NCBI GenBank assembly: GCA_020831845.1
Contig: JAFIFV010000093.1
Coordinates: 1-55,238 of the forward strand
DNA from: Ectothiorhodospiraceae bacterium
Lineage (GTDB): Bacteria; Pseudomonadota; Gammaproteobacteria; Nitrococcales; Aquisalimonadaceae
Reading direction: 5' to 3'
Length of the DNA stretch: 55,238 bases
A program made the position numbers and the translations under genes. Positions within the stretch are counted from its first letter, which is position 1. Each line of letters begins with the position of its first letter. Positions 25,138 to 33,556 of the stretch are shown here, in pieces. The notes under the pieces were generated by a model that saw nothing but the letters and a program-made list of their open reading frames with translations, searched no databases and was not told the origin of the DNA.

Positions 25138-27042
25138 ATGATCATCGCGACCGCCGGCCATGTGGACCACGGGAAGACCCGCCTGGTGGAAGCTCTCACC
25201 GGCGTGGACACCGACCGGACGGCGGAGGAAAAACGGCGCGGCCTGACCATCGACCTGGGCTTCGCCTATCTGGACCGGCCCGACGGCGGCTCCCCGCTGG
25301 GCTTCGTGGATGTGCCCGGGCACGAGCGCTTTCTCAAGAACATGCTGGCCGGCGTTGCCTCTATCGATCTCGCCATGCTGGTGGTCGCCGCCGACCAGGG
25401 TCCCGAGCTGCAGACCTGGGAGCATCTGTCCATACTCCAGCTGCTGGAAATCCCCCGGCTCGTCGTCGTACTGACCCGTACCGACCTGGCGGATCCGGAT
25501 CGTCTCCGGGACGCCAGGACAGGCGTCGCGGAGATGCTGGCCACGACGCCGTGGGCGACGAGCCCGGTGTTCCCGGTATCGGCACTCAGCGGCGATGGGA
25601 TCTCCACATTGCGCAGCCACCTGCTGGCAATCCACCCCCCCCCCCTGGCGGAGGCCGGCGCGTTCCGCCTGGCCGTGGACCGCGGCTTCAGTCTGACAGG
25701 GGCCGGCCAGATCGCCACCGGGGCGGTCGCCGCCGGCCGCGTTCGCGTCGGCGACCAGTTACTGCTGTCTCCGGAAGGTCTCCCTGTCCGCGTCCGCGGG
25801 CTGCATGCCCAGGGCCATGAAGCCACCGAAGCCAGAGCCGGCGAGCGTTGCGCGCTGAACCTGGCTGGCAATGCACTGCGCAAACGGCCACCTCAAAGGG
25901 GCGACTGGCTGGTAGCGCCGGAGGCCCACATCAGCGTGCAGCATATCGACACACTGCTGCACATCCTGCCCGGCGAAGAACACCCGCTGGTGCACTGGAC
26001 GCCGGTACACGTGCATCTGGGCGCCAGCGACTGCACCGGCCGCGTGGCAACCCTGGAACGCGGGGCCATCGCCCCTGGCGAGCAGGGCCTGGCGCAACTG
26101 GTACTGAATACGCCAGTCAACGTGCGTTTCGGAGACCGCTTCATCGTGCGGGACCAGTCCGCGCGGCGCACCATCGGCGGTGGCAAGGTGATCGACCCGT
26201 TTGCACCGCGGCGCGGCCGCAACAAACCCTGGCGCCTGCAACAGCTGGATGCGCTGGCCAGCCCCGACCACGCCGCAGCCTTGCGGGGCCTGTTGCAGCG
26301 TTCGGCGTCCGGCGTCGCGCTGGAGCCCTTTCTCCAGGCCCGCAACATCAGCCTCGGAGAGCGATCGGAACTGCTATCGGATGTTCCCATGCACCGCATT
26401 GCCGATGGCGAAGGCACGCTGGCTTTCAGTCCCGACAACTGGAACTCGCTGCTGAAACGGCTGCTGGACACCCTGGACGAATGGCACAGACGACACCCCG
26501 ACAGTGCCGGCCCCAGCCAGTCCGCGCTCGCCGCAGGCATCGGCTTGCGCGTCGCAGCTGCGGCGTTCGAGGCAGCGCTTCGCGAGCTGATCGTTGCGCG
26601 GTCCGTCACCCGCCGCGGCTTTCGCCTGGCCCTGCACTCCCATGAACCGGAACTCGCCGAGCGGGATCGGAAACTGCTGGAGCACCTGTCGACACTGCTC
26701 AGAGCGGCCGGTCTGCGCCCCCCAATCACAGGGGAACTGGCCGAATTGCTGGAGCTTGACAAGGCAGCACTGCTTGAACGGCTGGAACACTACACGCAGT
26801 TGGGGCACCTTGAGCGCGTGGCCGCCAACCGTTACTTCCTGCCCGAAACAGTGGATGAACTGGCGAGGCTCGCACGGCAGCTCGCCGACAGTTCCGCCGA
26901 CGGCACGTTCAGCGCGGCGGAGTATCGGGATCTCACCGGCATCGGCCGCAACCTCACGATCCAGGTACTGGAGTACCTGGATCGCACCGGAACTACCTTG
27001 TTTGCCGGCGAACGCCGCAGTCTCCGGCAACGCTCTGCCTGA
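25138..27042 (+). CDS. selB: Selenocysteine-specific elongation factor SelB
   Basis: Delivers Sec-tRNA to ribosomes at UGA by binding the SECIS hairpin. It has 634 residues. The GTPase motifs are GHVDHGKT (G1, near residue 7), DVPGHERFLKNM (G3) and VLTRTDL (NKxD-like). Beta-barrel domains follow (RGFSLTGAGQIATGAVAAGRV) and then the C-terminal winged helices that bind the mRNA (residues about 370-634; HLERVAANRYFLPE). The frame contains a run of eleven C residues at 25635-25645, encoding HPPPL. It is in one operon with selA. The convergent Q-rich gene ends one base after it. Confidence 0.96.
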   Translation: MIIATAGHVDHGKTRLVEALTGVDTDRTAEEKRRGLTIDLGFAYLDRPDGGSPLGFVDVPGHERFLKNMLAGVASIDLAMLVVAADQGPELQTWEHLSILQLLEIPRLVVVLTRTDLADPDRLRDARTGVAEMLATTPWATSPVFPVSALSGDGISTLRSHLLAIHPPPLAEAGAFRLAVDRGFSLTGAGQIATGAVAAGRVRVGDQLLLSPEGLPVRVRGLHAQGHEATEARAGERCALNLAGNALRKRPPQRGDWLVAPEAHISVQHIDTLLHILPGEEHPLVHWTPVHVHLGASDCTGRVATLERGAIAPGEQGLAQLVLNTPVNVRFGDRFIVRDQSARRTIGGGKVIDPFAPRRGRNKPWRLQQLDALASPDHAAALRGLLQRSASGVALEPFLQARNISLGERSELLSDVPMHRIADGEGTLAFSPDNWNSLLKRLLDTLDEWHRRHPDSAGPSQSALAAGIGLRVAAAAFEAALRELIVARSVTRRGFRLALHSHEPELAERDRKLLEHLSTLLRAAGLRPPITGELAELLELDKAALLERLEHYTQLGHLERVAANRYFLPETVDELARLARQLADSSADGTFSAAEYRDLTGIGRNLTIQVLEYLDRTGTTLFAGERRSLRQRSA

Positions 27043-27043
27043 G

Positions 27044-27559
27044 TTACTGACTACCGATCCCGCCGAAGCCGTCGTCCCGCTGCGGATCGTTCATGTGCCG
27101 ATCCTGCGGCGCCTGCTGCGTGCCGCCGGGAGCGGGCTGCTGCCCGGTCCCGGGCATCTGCCGCGGCGGCTGCGGGGGCATCCGCTCCTGCTGACTCTGC
27201 GGCGGCGTTTCCGGTCGATGCCGCTGCTGATGTGGGGGCTGTTGCTCAGGCGCTTGCTGTTGCTGGCGCTGCTGAGGCCGCTGGCCCGGGGCCGGTTGGC
27301 CTTGCTGCGGCGCCCCAGCCCCGGGTGCTTGCCCCTGCGGCGCCTGCTGCTGCGGTTGGGCCGGCTGCTCGTCCCGACCCTCCCAGGGCTGCTGCCGCGG
27401 CTGCTGTTGCTGTTGTTCCGGCCGTTGCTGTTGCGGCTGCTGTTGGGGCTCCATACCGCCGCCGACACCGCCGGCATCGCCGCCCCCGGCCTGGGCAGCA
27501 ACCCCGATCGGTACGGCCATCGTCACTGACAGTACGAAAGCCGGGATGATGCGTTTCAT
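27044..27559 (-). CDS. Secreted Gln/Pro-rich low-complexity protein
   Basis: A predicted protein of 171 residues. ATG at 27559 is preceded by GGAG and gives a Sec signal peptide (MKRIIPAFVLSVTMAVPIGV, then AA before QAGGG). The mature chain is almost entirely Gln, Pro, Gly and Arg (QQQPQQQRPEQQQQQ, QPAQPQQQAPQGQ), with a charged end NDPQRDDGFGG. No domain is recognised. Disordered export or envelope polymers of this composition are common and poorly conserved. It interrupts the sel locus between selB and tRNA-Sec on the opposite strand, which is odd for a dedicated selenium gene. Strong opposite-strand frames exist here, but the signal peptide and ribosome site favour this reading. Confidence 0.62.
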   Translation of the reverse strand: MKRIIPAFVLSVTMAVPIGVAAQAGGGDAGGVGGGMEPQQQPQQQRPEQQQQQPRQQPWEGRDEQPAQPQQQAPQGQAPGAGAPQQGQPAPGQRPQQRQQQQAPEQQPPHQQRHRPETPPQSQQERMPPQPPRQMPGTGQQPAPGGTQQAPQDRHMNDPQRDDGFGGIGSQ

Positions 27560-27750
27560 AAAGCGATCTCCATCTCGGTTTGCCGTACCCATCAGACCTT
27601 AGGGCGACCTGGACGTTCATCAACCCCCCGCGAGGCAGGCGTCGCAATCCAGCCCAAATCAACTCCGCCCTGCCCATGCACCTCCCACCGGTGATACCTT
27701 ATTGGCTACGCTCGCGACGGACGGTGTTCCCGGCCGCAGGCGTTACTGAC

Positions 27751-27846
27751 GGAAGGGAATCGCTCCCCGGTGGGGCGCCCGGGCTTCAAACCCGGCGGGA
27801 CGTGTTGAGCACGTCCGGTGGGTTCGACTCCCACTCCCTTCCGCCA
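27751..27846 (+). tRNA. selC: tRNA-Sec (anticodon TCA)
   Basis: A 96-base tRNA with the features of bacterial tRNA-Sec: an 8-bp acceptor stem (GGAAGGGA with its complement before GCCA), a short D-loop, anticodon TCA at 27786-27788 in CTTCAAA, a long variable arm (GGGACGTGTTGAGCACGTCC) and a T-arm GGTTCGACTCC. CCA is encoded. It lies 29 bases upstream of selD. The rest of the spacer 27560-27874 shows no other gene. Confidence 0.97.
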
Positions 27847-27874
27847 CTCATTGCCCCACTATCGAGACGAGCCC

Positions 27875-30127
27875 ATGCAGGTGCCCGAGCACCCGGTGGA
27901 GAAAGACATCGTGCTGGTGGGCGGCGGTCACAGCCACGTCAGGGTGCTGAAACGGTTCGGCATGCGTCCCGAGCCGGGCATCCGTCTCACGCTGATCTGC
28001 CGCGACACCCATACGCCCTACTCCGGCATGCTGCCCGGCTACGTGGCCGGCCACTACAGCTACGACGACGTCCATATCGACCTGAGCCGGCTGGCGGAAT
28101 TCGCCGGCGCTCGCTTCTATCGAACCGAGGCGTTGGGCATCGACCGCGAGAGCCGCACTGTGCAATGCCGGGACAGGCCGCCCGTGCCGTACGATTTCCT
28201 CTCCATCAACACCGGAGCGACCCCACGCACCGATGATGTACCGGGTGCCGTTGATCACGCCATCCCGGTCAAGCCCATTCACCGCTTCAACCAGCGCTGG
28301 CAAGGGCTGCTCGCCCGGACACCCCGGCGTGCCGGGCGCAGCCGCATTGCCGTGGTGGGCGGCGGCGCCGGTGGCGTGGAACTGCTCCTGGCCATGCAGT
28401 TCCGCCTGGGCAATGAGCTGCAAGAACGCGGGATGGACCGTCGCGCCCTGGAGTTTCACCTGCTGACCGCCGGGGAAGACATCATGCCCAGCCACCCGCC
28501 CCGGGTCCGGCGCCGCTTCCGCCAGGTGCTGGAGCAGCGCGGCGTAGTGCTGCACTGCGATGCCAGCGTCACCCGCGTGGAGCCGGGCCATCTGCATACG
28601 GCCGGGGGTCTGCAACTGGACGCCGATGAAATCGTCTGGGTAACCAGCGCCGGCGGTGCCCCCTGGCTTCGGAGGACCGGCCTGCAACTGGATGACGCCG
28701 GCTTCATTCAGGTGGGGGATACGCTGCAGAGCCTGAGCGACCCGCGCATTTTCGCGGCCGGGGATACCGCATCCATGATCAATCACCCGCGCGAGAAGGC
28801 GGGCGTGTTCGCCGTGCGCCAGGGGAAAGCCCTGGCCGAGAACCTGCGGCGGGTGGCGCTGGACCAGCCGCCGAGCAGATACCGCCCGCAACGGCAATGG
28901 CTCGCGCTGATCAGCACCGGAGATCGGCACGCGGTGGCGTCCCGCGGTCGCATCGGCTTCCACGGCGACTGGGTCTGGCGCTGGAAAGACCGTATTGATC
29001 GCGCCTTCATGCGCAGTTTCTCCGAATTCCCGCCCATGGCCCCGAACGGCCGTACTCCAGCCTCCTCCGGCCCGGCCGCCTTCGCGGAGATGCGATGTGG
29101 CGGCTGCGGCGCCAAGGTGGAGTCCGAAACGCTGTCACGCGTTCTCCGTGTCCTGCGCCCGATCCAGAGGGACGACGTCGCACTCGGCCTGCAGGCGCCG
29201 GACGACGCGGCGGTGACACGCGTGCCGGCGGACAGGGCGGCGGTGCAGACGGTGGACTTCTTCCGCGCCTTCATCCATGACCCATTCGTGTTCGGCAAGA
29301 TCACCGCCAATCATGCGCTGGGCGACATCGACGCGATGGGCGCGGAGCCGCAGTCCGCCCTGGCGATCGCAACGGTACCGTACGGCCCCCCGGAGAAGAC
29401 CGAGGATACCCTGCTGCAGATGATGGCAGGCGCCGTGGAAATACTTAACGAAGCGGACTGCGCACTGATCGGAGGACACAGCGGCGAGGCAGCGGAGTTG
29501 GCGCTCGGCTTTGCCATTACCGGGCTGATCGCCGCCGACGGCAGGGGTCTGATGCGGAAAAGCGGAAGCCGAGCCGGGGATCTGCTGCTGCTGACGAAAC
29601 CTCTGGGCACCGGGACACTGCTTGCGGCCCACGCCCAGCTTCGTGCCAAGGGCCGCTGGATCGATGCCGCGCTGGCCTCGATGAGCCAGTCCAGCCGCCT
29701 GGCCAGCCAGTGCCTTCGCCAGTATGGAGCGCACGCCTGTACGGACGTCACCGGCTTCGGTCTGGCCGGGCACCTGCTCGAGCTGCTGCGGCAATCGAAA
29801 CTGTGCGCCGAACTGGAGCTGGACGCCCTGCCCACCCTGGAGGGGGCCGCCGAGACCGCGGCCGCAGGCAGCCTGAGTTCGCTACATCCGGCCAACGCCC
29901 GATTCTCCGAGCAGATTTCCGGTATCGGGCCCGGGCACGATCATCCGAACCTGCCGTTGCTGTTCGATCCCCAGACGGCCGGTGGGTTGCTGGCCTCGGT
30001 ACCCGCCAGGAATGCACACGCATGCCTGCAGGCGCTGCAGGCCATGGGTTATCGCACCGCCAGCATTATCGGGCGACTGCGGCCGGCGAGATCGGGTCGC
30101 CCGCTAATCGCGCTGACAGGGGGTTGA
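27875..30127 (+). CDS. selD: Ndh-like oxidoreductase-SelD fusion (selenide, water dikinase)
   Basis: A 750-residue bifunctional protein. Residues 1 to about 390 resemble a type II NADH dehydrogenase/pyridine nucleotide-disulphide oxidoreductase, with GGGHSHVRVLKRFGM, the second dinucleotide site AVVGGGAGGVELLLA, and FAAGDTASM. From about residue 400 the chain is SelD, which makes selenophosphate from selenide and ATP. Its active site reads CGGCGAK, with catalytic Cys at about 411 and Lys at about 414, so it is a Cys rather than a Sec form. Conserved ANHALGDIDAMGAEPQSALA and LLFDPQTAGGLLASVP follow. Such fusions are known; the oxidoreductase may generate or shuttle reduced selenium. ATG 27875 follows GAGACGAG. 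Confidence 0.94.
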   Translation: MQVPEHPVEKDIVLVGGGHSHVRVLKRFGMRPEPGIRLTLICRDTHTPYSGMLPGYVAGHYSYDDVHIDLSRLAEFAGARFYRTEALGIDRESRTVQCRDRPPVPYDFLSINTGATPRTDDVPGAVDHAIPVKPIHRFNQRWQGLLARTPRRAGRSRIAVVGGGAGGVELLLAMQFRLGNELQERGMDRRALEFHLLTAGEDIMPSHPPRVRRRFRQVLEQRGVVLHCDASVTRVEPGHLHTAGGLQLDADEIVWVTSAGGAPWLRRTGLQLDDAGFIQVGDTLQSLSDPRIFAAGDTASMINHPREKAGVFAVRQGKALAENLRRVALDQPPSRYRPQRQWLALISTGDRHAVASRGRIGFHGDWVWRWKDRIDRAFMRSFSEFPPMAPNGRTPASSGPAAFAEMRCGGCGAKVESETLSRVLRVLRPIQRDDVALGLQAPDDAAVTRVPADRAAVQTVDFFRAFIHDPFVFGKITANHALGDIDAMGAEPQSALAIATVPYGPPEKTEDTLLQMMAGAVEILNEADCALIGGHSGEAAELALGFAITGLIAADGRGLMRKSGSRAGDLLLLTKPLGTGTLLAAHAQLRAKGRWIDAALASMSQSSRLASQCLRQYGAHACTDVTGFGLAGHLLELLRQSKLCAELELDALPTLEGAAETAAAGSLSSLHPANARFSEQISGIGPGHDHPNLPLLFDPQTAGGLLASVPARNAHACLQALQAMGYRTASIIGRLRPARSGRPLIALTGG

Positions 30128-30147
30128 ATGCGAGGCGGAACGGGAAC

Positions 30148-30972
30148 TTACGGAAGAGCGCCCTGCGCCTGCCCGGCGTTCCAGCACAGGACCTCACCCT
30201 GCAACGGCGCGTCCAGGTTGGCTGACACGAAACGTCGCATGGCGTCCGGATCCCCGCTGGTCCAGTAGCATATCCGGGCGGCTTGCCCCGACATGTTCAA
30301 CAGTCCATCCTCCTGCAGACGACGCTGCAGTTGCCGGGCCACGGCCGGCCCGGTATCGATGACGCGGATCGAAGGCGGCAGCAGTTCCCGAAGTACCGGC
30401 CGCAGAAACGGATAATGGGTGCACCCCAGAATCACCGTGTCGGCGCCCTGGTGCAACAGGGGTTCCAGATAACTGTTGAGCAACTCACGGGTGCCAGTGC
30501 TGTGCAGATCCCCGCGTTCCACCGCATCCACCAGGCCCGGACAGGGCTGCGTGATCACATGCAATCCCTGACCATAACGATCCAGCAGGGCCGCGAACCG
30601 ACTGCTGCTGAGCGTGCCACTGGTGGCCAGCACGCCCACGGTGCCGTTGCTGCTCACCGCCGCGGCCGGCTTCACCGCCGGCTCCATGCCGATGACCGGG
30701 AACGCCAGTTGCTCCCGCAACCAGGGCACTGCGGCTGCCGTGGCCGTGTTACAGGCCACCACCAGCGCCTTGATGTTCGCGCCGAGGAGGAAACGCGTTA
30801 TCGCGCCCACGCGCTCGCGTATCTCGTCCTCGCTGCGCTCCCCGTAAGGCACGAAACCGGAATCGGCCACGTAGTGCAGGTGCTCCGCCGGCAGCAGCGC
30901 ATGGACCTCCCGCAGCACAGAGAGACCGCCCATACCGGAGTCCAGCACGCCCACGGGCCGGGGATCCGTCAT
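30148..30972 (-). CDS. murI: Glutamate racemase MurI
   Basis: Produces D-glutamate for peptidoglycan. Its 274 residues start at ATG 30972 ([20 protein letters not shown]). Both catalytic cysteines are visible, in [13 protein letters not shown] and [13 protein letters not shown], together with the substrate loop [11 protein letters not shown]. The start overlaps the sirtuin stop by four bases (ATGA), so it is the last gene of a LysR-sirtuin-murI unit. It converges on selD with a 20-base gap. The longer frame running through the sirtuin gene in another phase is spurious. Confidence 0.95.
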   Translation of the reverse strand: MTDPRPVGVLDSGMGGLSVLREVHALLPAEHLHYVADSGFVPYGERSEDEIRERVGAITRFLLGANIKALVVACNTATAAAVPWLREQLAFPVIGMEPAVKPAAAVSSNGTVGVLATSGTLSSSRFAALLDRYGQGLHVITQPCPGLVDAVERGDLHSTGTRELLNSYLEPLLHQGADTVILGCTHYPFLRPVLRELLPPSIRVIDTGPAVARQLQRRLQEDGLLNMSGQAARICYWTSGDPDAMRRFVSANLDAPLQGEVLCWNAGQAQGALP

Positions 30973-31850
30973 GGCAGCCCGGCCTCCATGGAGTCCACCG
31001 GCCCGGCGATGCCCAGCAAGCGCAACAGAGCGGTAAGCGCCTGGCCGCAATCGGCATGCAGCTGCAGCCGCGCCTCGCGCTCGCCGCGCGTGCGGCCCTG
31101 ATTGATGATATAGACCGGCACGCCAAGGGCTGCCGCATGGCGGACGAACCGGTAGCCGGACCAGACCATCAGAGAGGAACCCACCACCAGCATGGCGTCT
31201 GCTTCCTCCACCTGCCGGAAGCCGTGCTCCACCACCGGGGTCGGAACCGTCTCGCCGAAAAACACCACGTCGGGCTTGAGCAAGCCACCGCAATTGCTGC
31301 AATCCGGAACCCGAAATGTGTTGTACTCCGCCCCGACCAGATCGGCGTCGCCGTCCGGCGCAGCGCCGGCAGTTCCGGACTGCCACTCCGGATTGGCCTG
31401 CTGCAGGCGCTGCTGGTAGAGATCCCGCGCCAGCAGGGTGCCGCACTCGAGACAGCGAACGGTGTCCAGGCGGCCATGCAAGTCGGTCACGCCACGGCTC
31501 CCGGCGCGTTGATGCAGCCCGTCGACGTTCTGGGTGATCAACCAGTGCGCCGGCCCTTGTTCCTCCAGTGCGGCCAGGCAGCGGTGCGCGGTGCCGGGTT
31601 GCGCCGAAGCAACGGTGGGCCAGCCCACCATGCTGCGCGCCCAGTATCGTCGCCGTGACCGTTCGCTGCGAAGGAATTCGCGAAGTTGCACCGGCGGCTT
31701 CCGCTTCCAGGCTCCGGAGGCGTCGCGGTAATCAGGGATACCGGAAGCCGTGCTGCACCCCGCCCCGGTCAGCGCCAGCAGCCGGTTGCACCCGGCCAGT
31801 TCGTCCGCCAGTTGTTCCAACCCACCCGGTTGAAGGGCAGGCTGACTCAT
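30969..31850 (-). CDS. Sir2-family NAD-dependent protein deacylase
   Basis: A sirtuin of 293 residues. NAD-binding motifs [16 protein letters not shown] and [13 protein letters not shown] contain the catalytic loop, and the active-site His is in [10 protein letters not shown]. Two Cys pairs for the structural zinc are CLECG and CSNCG, with an insertion of about 45 residues between them. [12 protein letters not shown] completes the Rossmann part. The pattern fits class II (SIRT4-like) bacterial sirtuins, which remove acyl groups from lysines and may use substrates other than acetyl. It overlaps lysR and murI by four bases at each end. Confidence 0.92.
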   Translation of the reverse strand: MSQPALQPGGLEQLADELAGCNRLLALTGAGCSTASGIPDYRDASGAWKRKPPVQLREFLRSERSRRRYWARSMVGWPTVASAQPGTAHRCLAALEEQGPAHWLITQNVDGLHQRAGSRGVTDLHGRLDTVRCLECGTLLARDLYQQRLQQANPEWQSGTAGAAPDGDADLVGAEYNTFRVPDCSNCGGLLKPDVVFFGETVPTPVVEHGFRQVEEADAMLVVGSSLMVWSGYRFVRHAAALGVPVYIINQGRTRGEREARLQLHADCGQALTALLRLLGIAGPVDSMEAGLP

Positions 31851-32806
31851 GCCCGGACCCTCGACCGCCCCTTGTCGATCACCGAATTGTTGGACTCATC
31901 CAACTCCCACGGTGGCACCGGCGTGAACTTCTCCACCAGGAAATCGACGAAAGCCCGTACCTTCTTCGACAGGTGGCGGCCTGGCGGAAACAACACGTAG
32001 TAGGCGGATTCCTCATGGGCGAAATCCGGCAGTAGCTGGACCAGCGAGCCATCCCGCAAGCGGGGCGCCACCAGCCAGGTGGACAACCGGGCCAGGCCGG
32101 CGCCGCCCAGGCAGGCTTCATACAACGCCCCGGCGGTGTTCGCGCGCAGGTTTCCCCGGACATGAATCACCTTGCGCTCACCGTCCGGCATCTCGAATTC
32201 CCACTCGTTGAACCGCGAGACGTTGTACAGCGCCAGGCAGTTGTGGTTGTAGAGTTCGTCCGGTGATTTCGGCGCCCCATGTCTGGCGATGTAATCCGGC
32301 GAGGCGACCACAATGCGGCGGTTGACCGCCAGCTTGCGCGCCACCAACGAGGGATCATCCACCTGTTCCTGATGCATCACCGCCACATCAATGCCTTGCT
32401 CCACGAGGTCCATCATCCGGTCAGTCAACTGGAACTCGATCTCCAGATCCGGATACCGCTGCAGGAACTCGTTGACCCGGGGCAGGATCTCGCCGCGCGC
32501 AAAGGCGGCGGTCGCTGACACGCGCAGCGTGCCGCGAACGGTGTCCTGCATGGAACTCACGGCCTCCTCCGCCTCCTCGATCTCGGCCATGATGCGGGCG
32601 CAGCGTTCGTAGAAGTCGCGCCCCACGTCGGTGAGATTGATACGGCGTGTGGTCCGGTTGAACAGGCGCGCACCCAGACGGTCTTCCAGGCGCCTGATCT
32701 GTTTGCTGATCGCGGAAGGCGTCATATCCATGGCCCGGGCGGCGGATGAAAAGCTGCCCTCTTCAACGCAGCGGACGAATATCAGCATTTCTGACGCACG
32801 GTCCAT
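31847..32806 (-). CDS. LysR-family transcriptional regulator
   Basis: A 319-residue LysR-type regulator: an N-terminal winged helix-turn-helix (SSAARAMDMTPSAISKQIRR, RLFNRTTRRINLTDVGRDFY) and a type 2 periplasmic-binding-like effector domain (LRVSATAAFARGEILPRVNE, VDVAVMHQEQVDDPSLVARK). It resembles the DmlR/AaeR-like subgroup rather than OxyR or CysB. It is the first gene of an overlapping set with the sirtuin and murI. LysR proteins usually act on a divergent neighbour; here the divergent transcript would be the candidate small RNA at about 32855-33004. Confidence 0.9.
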   Translation of the reverse strand: MDRASEMLIFVRCVEEGSFSSAARAMDMTPSAISKQIRRLEDRLGARLFNRTTRRINLTDVGRDFYERCARIMAEIEEAEEAVSSMQDTVRGTLRVSATAAFARGEILPRVNEFLQRYPDLEIEFQLTDRMMDLVEQGIDVAVMHQEQVDDPSLVARKLAVNRRIVVASPDYIARHGAPKSPDELYNHNCLALYNVSRFNEWEFEMPDGERKVIHVRGNLRANTAGALYEACLGGAGLARLSTWLVAPRLRDGSLVQLLPDFAHEESAYYVLFPPGRHLSKKVRAFVDFLVEKFTPVPPWELDESNNSVIDKGRSRVRA

Positions 32807-32854
32807 GACAATCCTTGCAATTTTGGAAATTCAGGCACAAATGATATTCCATTG

Positions 32855-33004
32855 GACCGGGTTTTTCATCCGCAGGAATGCGATAGAGTTCGCAATATCA
32901 CGTCGACAAGTGGTCGATGGCGCTGCGGCAAGCAGTCGGATGACATACTTCTCCTCTACTCCTTTGCGAGTTGCGCGGGCTCCGGACTGGGCCCGTTTTT
33001 TTTT
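32855..33004 (+). ncRNA. Candidate small regulatory RNA with CU-rich seed
   Basis: A non-coding stretch divergent from lysR ends in a strong intrinsic terminator. Ordered elements: a TGCGA/TCGCA hairpin (32879-32894); a hairpin CGTCGAC-AAGTG-GTCGATG (32901-32919); an unpaired CU-rich segment ACTTCTCCTCTACTCC at about 32947-32963, complementary to Shine-Dalgarno-like sequence; and the terminator with nine T (32976-33004). That order is typical of trans-acting, Hfq-type small RNAs. No open frame with a ribosome site covers it. The 5' end is a guess; the promoter is weak by eye (TTGGAA at 32823, GATATT at 32843), compatible with activation by the adjacent LysR protein. Confidence 0.45.
32976..33004 (+). 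terminator. Rho-independent terminator of the candidate small RNA
   Basis: CGGGCTC (32976-32982) pairs with GGGCCCG (32989-32995) around a CGGACT loop and is followed by nine consecutive T. This is a textbook intrinsic terminator pointing rightward, although no protein gene precedes it on this strand. Confidence 0.85.
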
Positions 33005-33041
33005 GCCCGCAACCCCACTCGGCTGTTCGCAGTCCATTGTA

Positions 33042-33071
33042 TTGCCAATCATTTATCAGAATTTGCATAAT
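33042..33071 (+). promoter_or_regulatory. Promoter candidate for the small protein gene
   Basis: TTGCCA (33042-33047), an 18-base spacer and CATAAT (33066-33071) lie in locally AT-rich DNA just past the terminator. A leader of about 180 bases would precede the small gene at 33256. Confidence 0.5.
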
Positions 33072-33255
33072 TGTTCGAGAAAGGCTATGCACAGCCTGCG
33101 CCGAGCTGTAGAATCGCCACCGCGGTTGCGGGAATGGTTTGCCGAACAGAGCGCAGCCGCAGTCAGCGTTGTCCGGGGCATCATTGCGCCCTGCAATGCT
33201 GCAGTGCAGCATTTTTCGGCCAAACAGGCCATCGGAATAACGAAGGAGGTACGTC

Positions 33256-33426
33256 ATGCAGGATCGTCGCGAGGCTCGCCACCCGGACGGGGCAACACCG
33301 ACTCCCGTACGGCTGGATCTGATACGTGTGGAGGCTGACATGCTCCGTAGTCAGGCAGTCGCCGAGGTGGCCCAGCTTATCGGCCGCGGAATGAGCCGGC
33401 TGTTCCATCGTCCCGCATCCGCCTGA
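33256..33426 (+). CDS. Small protein of 56 residues, strong ribosome binding site
   Basis: A short frame starting ATG 33256, preceded by a near-perfect Shine-Dalgarno AAGGAGGT at 33243-33250. The product has a disordered basic start (MQDRREARHPDG) and an amphipathic helix region ending LRSQAVAEVAQLIGRGMSRL. That helix resembles short proteobacterial proteins with an R-S/A-x-A-V pattern, but I cannot name a family. It has its own candidate promoter at 33042-33071 and an excellent terminator at 33519-33553, so it looks like a monocistronic gene. A 12-codon frame (ATG 33481, METGNMNSNGCS) lies between its stop and the terminator. Confidence 0.62.
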   Translation: MQDRREARHPDGATPTPVRLDLIRVEADMLRSQAVAEVAQLIGRGMSRLFHRPASA

Positions 33427-33518
33427 GCAGTTCCGCCCGCACCGGCAAGCCTGGCTTGCTCCGGCCATCCGGAAGGCAGCATGGAGACGGGTAACATGAA
33501 CAGCAATGGTTGTAGCTG

Positions 33519-33553
33519 ACCGCCTCATGGCAGAGCGCCATGGGGCGGTTTTC
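33519..33553 (+). terminator. Rho-independent terminator after the small gene
   Basis: ACCGCCTCATGGC (33519-33531) pairs with GCCATGGGGCGGT (33537-33549) through 13 pairs including one G-T wobble, with a five-base loop and a T-rich tail TTTTCGTTT. It serves rightward transcription; the reverse direction lacks a T-tract. Confidence 0.85.
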
Positions 33554-33556
33554 GTT

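Noticed and set aside
27052..27549. Leu/Pro- and Ala-rich plus-strand frames opposite the Gln/Pro-rich gene.
   Set aside because: They are complements of CAG/CCG-type repeats; the minus strand has a ribosome site and a signal peptide.
33071..33322. An 83-codon frame overlapping the small protein gene.
   Set aside because: TTG start without a ribosome site and an unlikely Cys/His-rich composition; the frame at 33256 is better supported.
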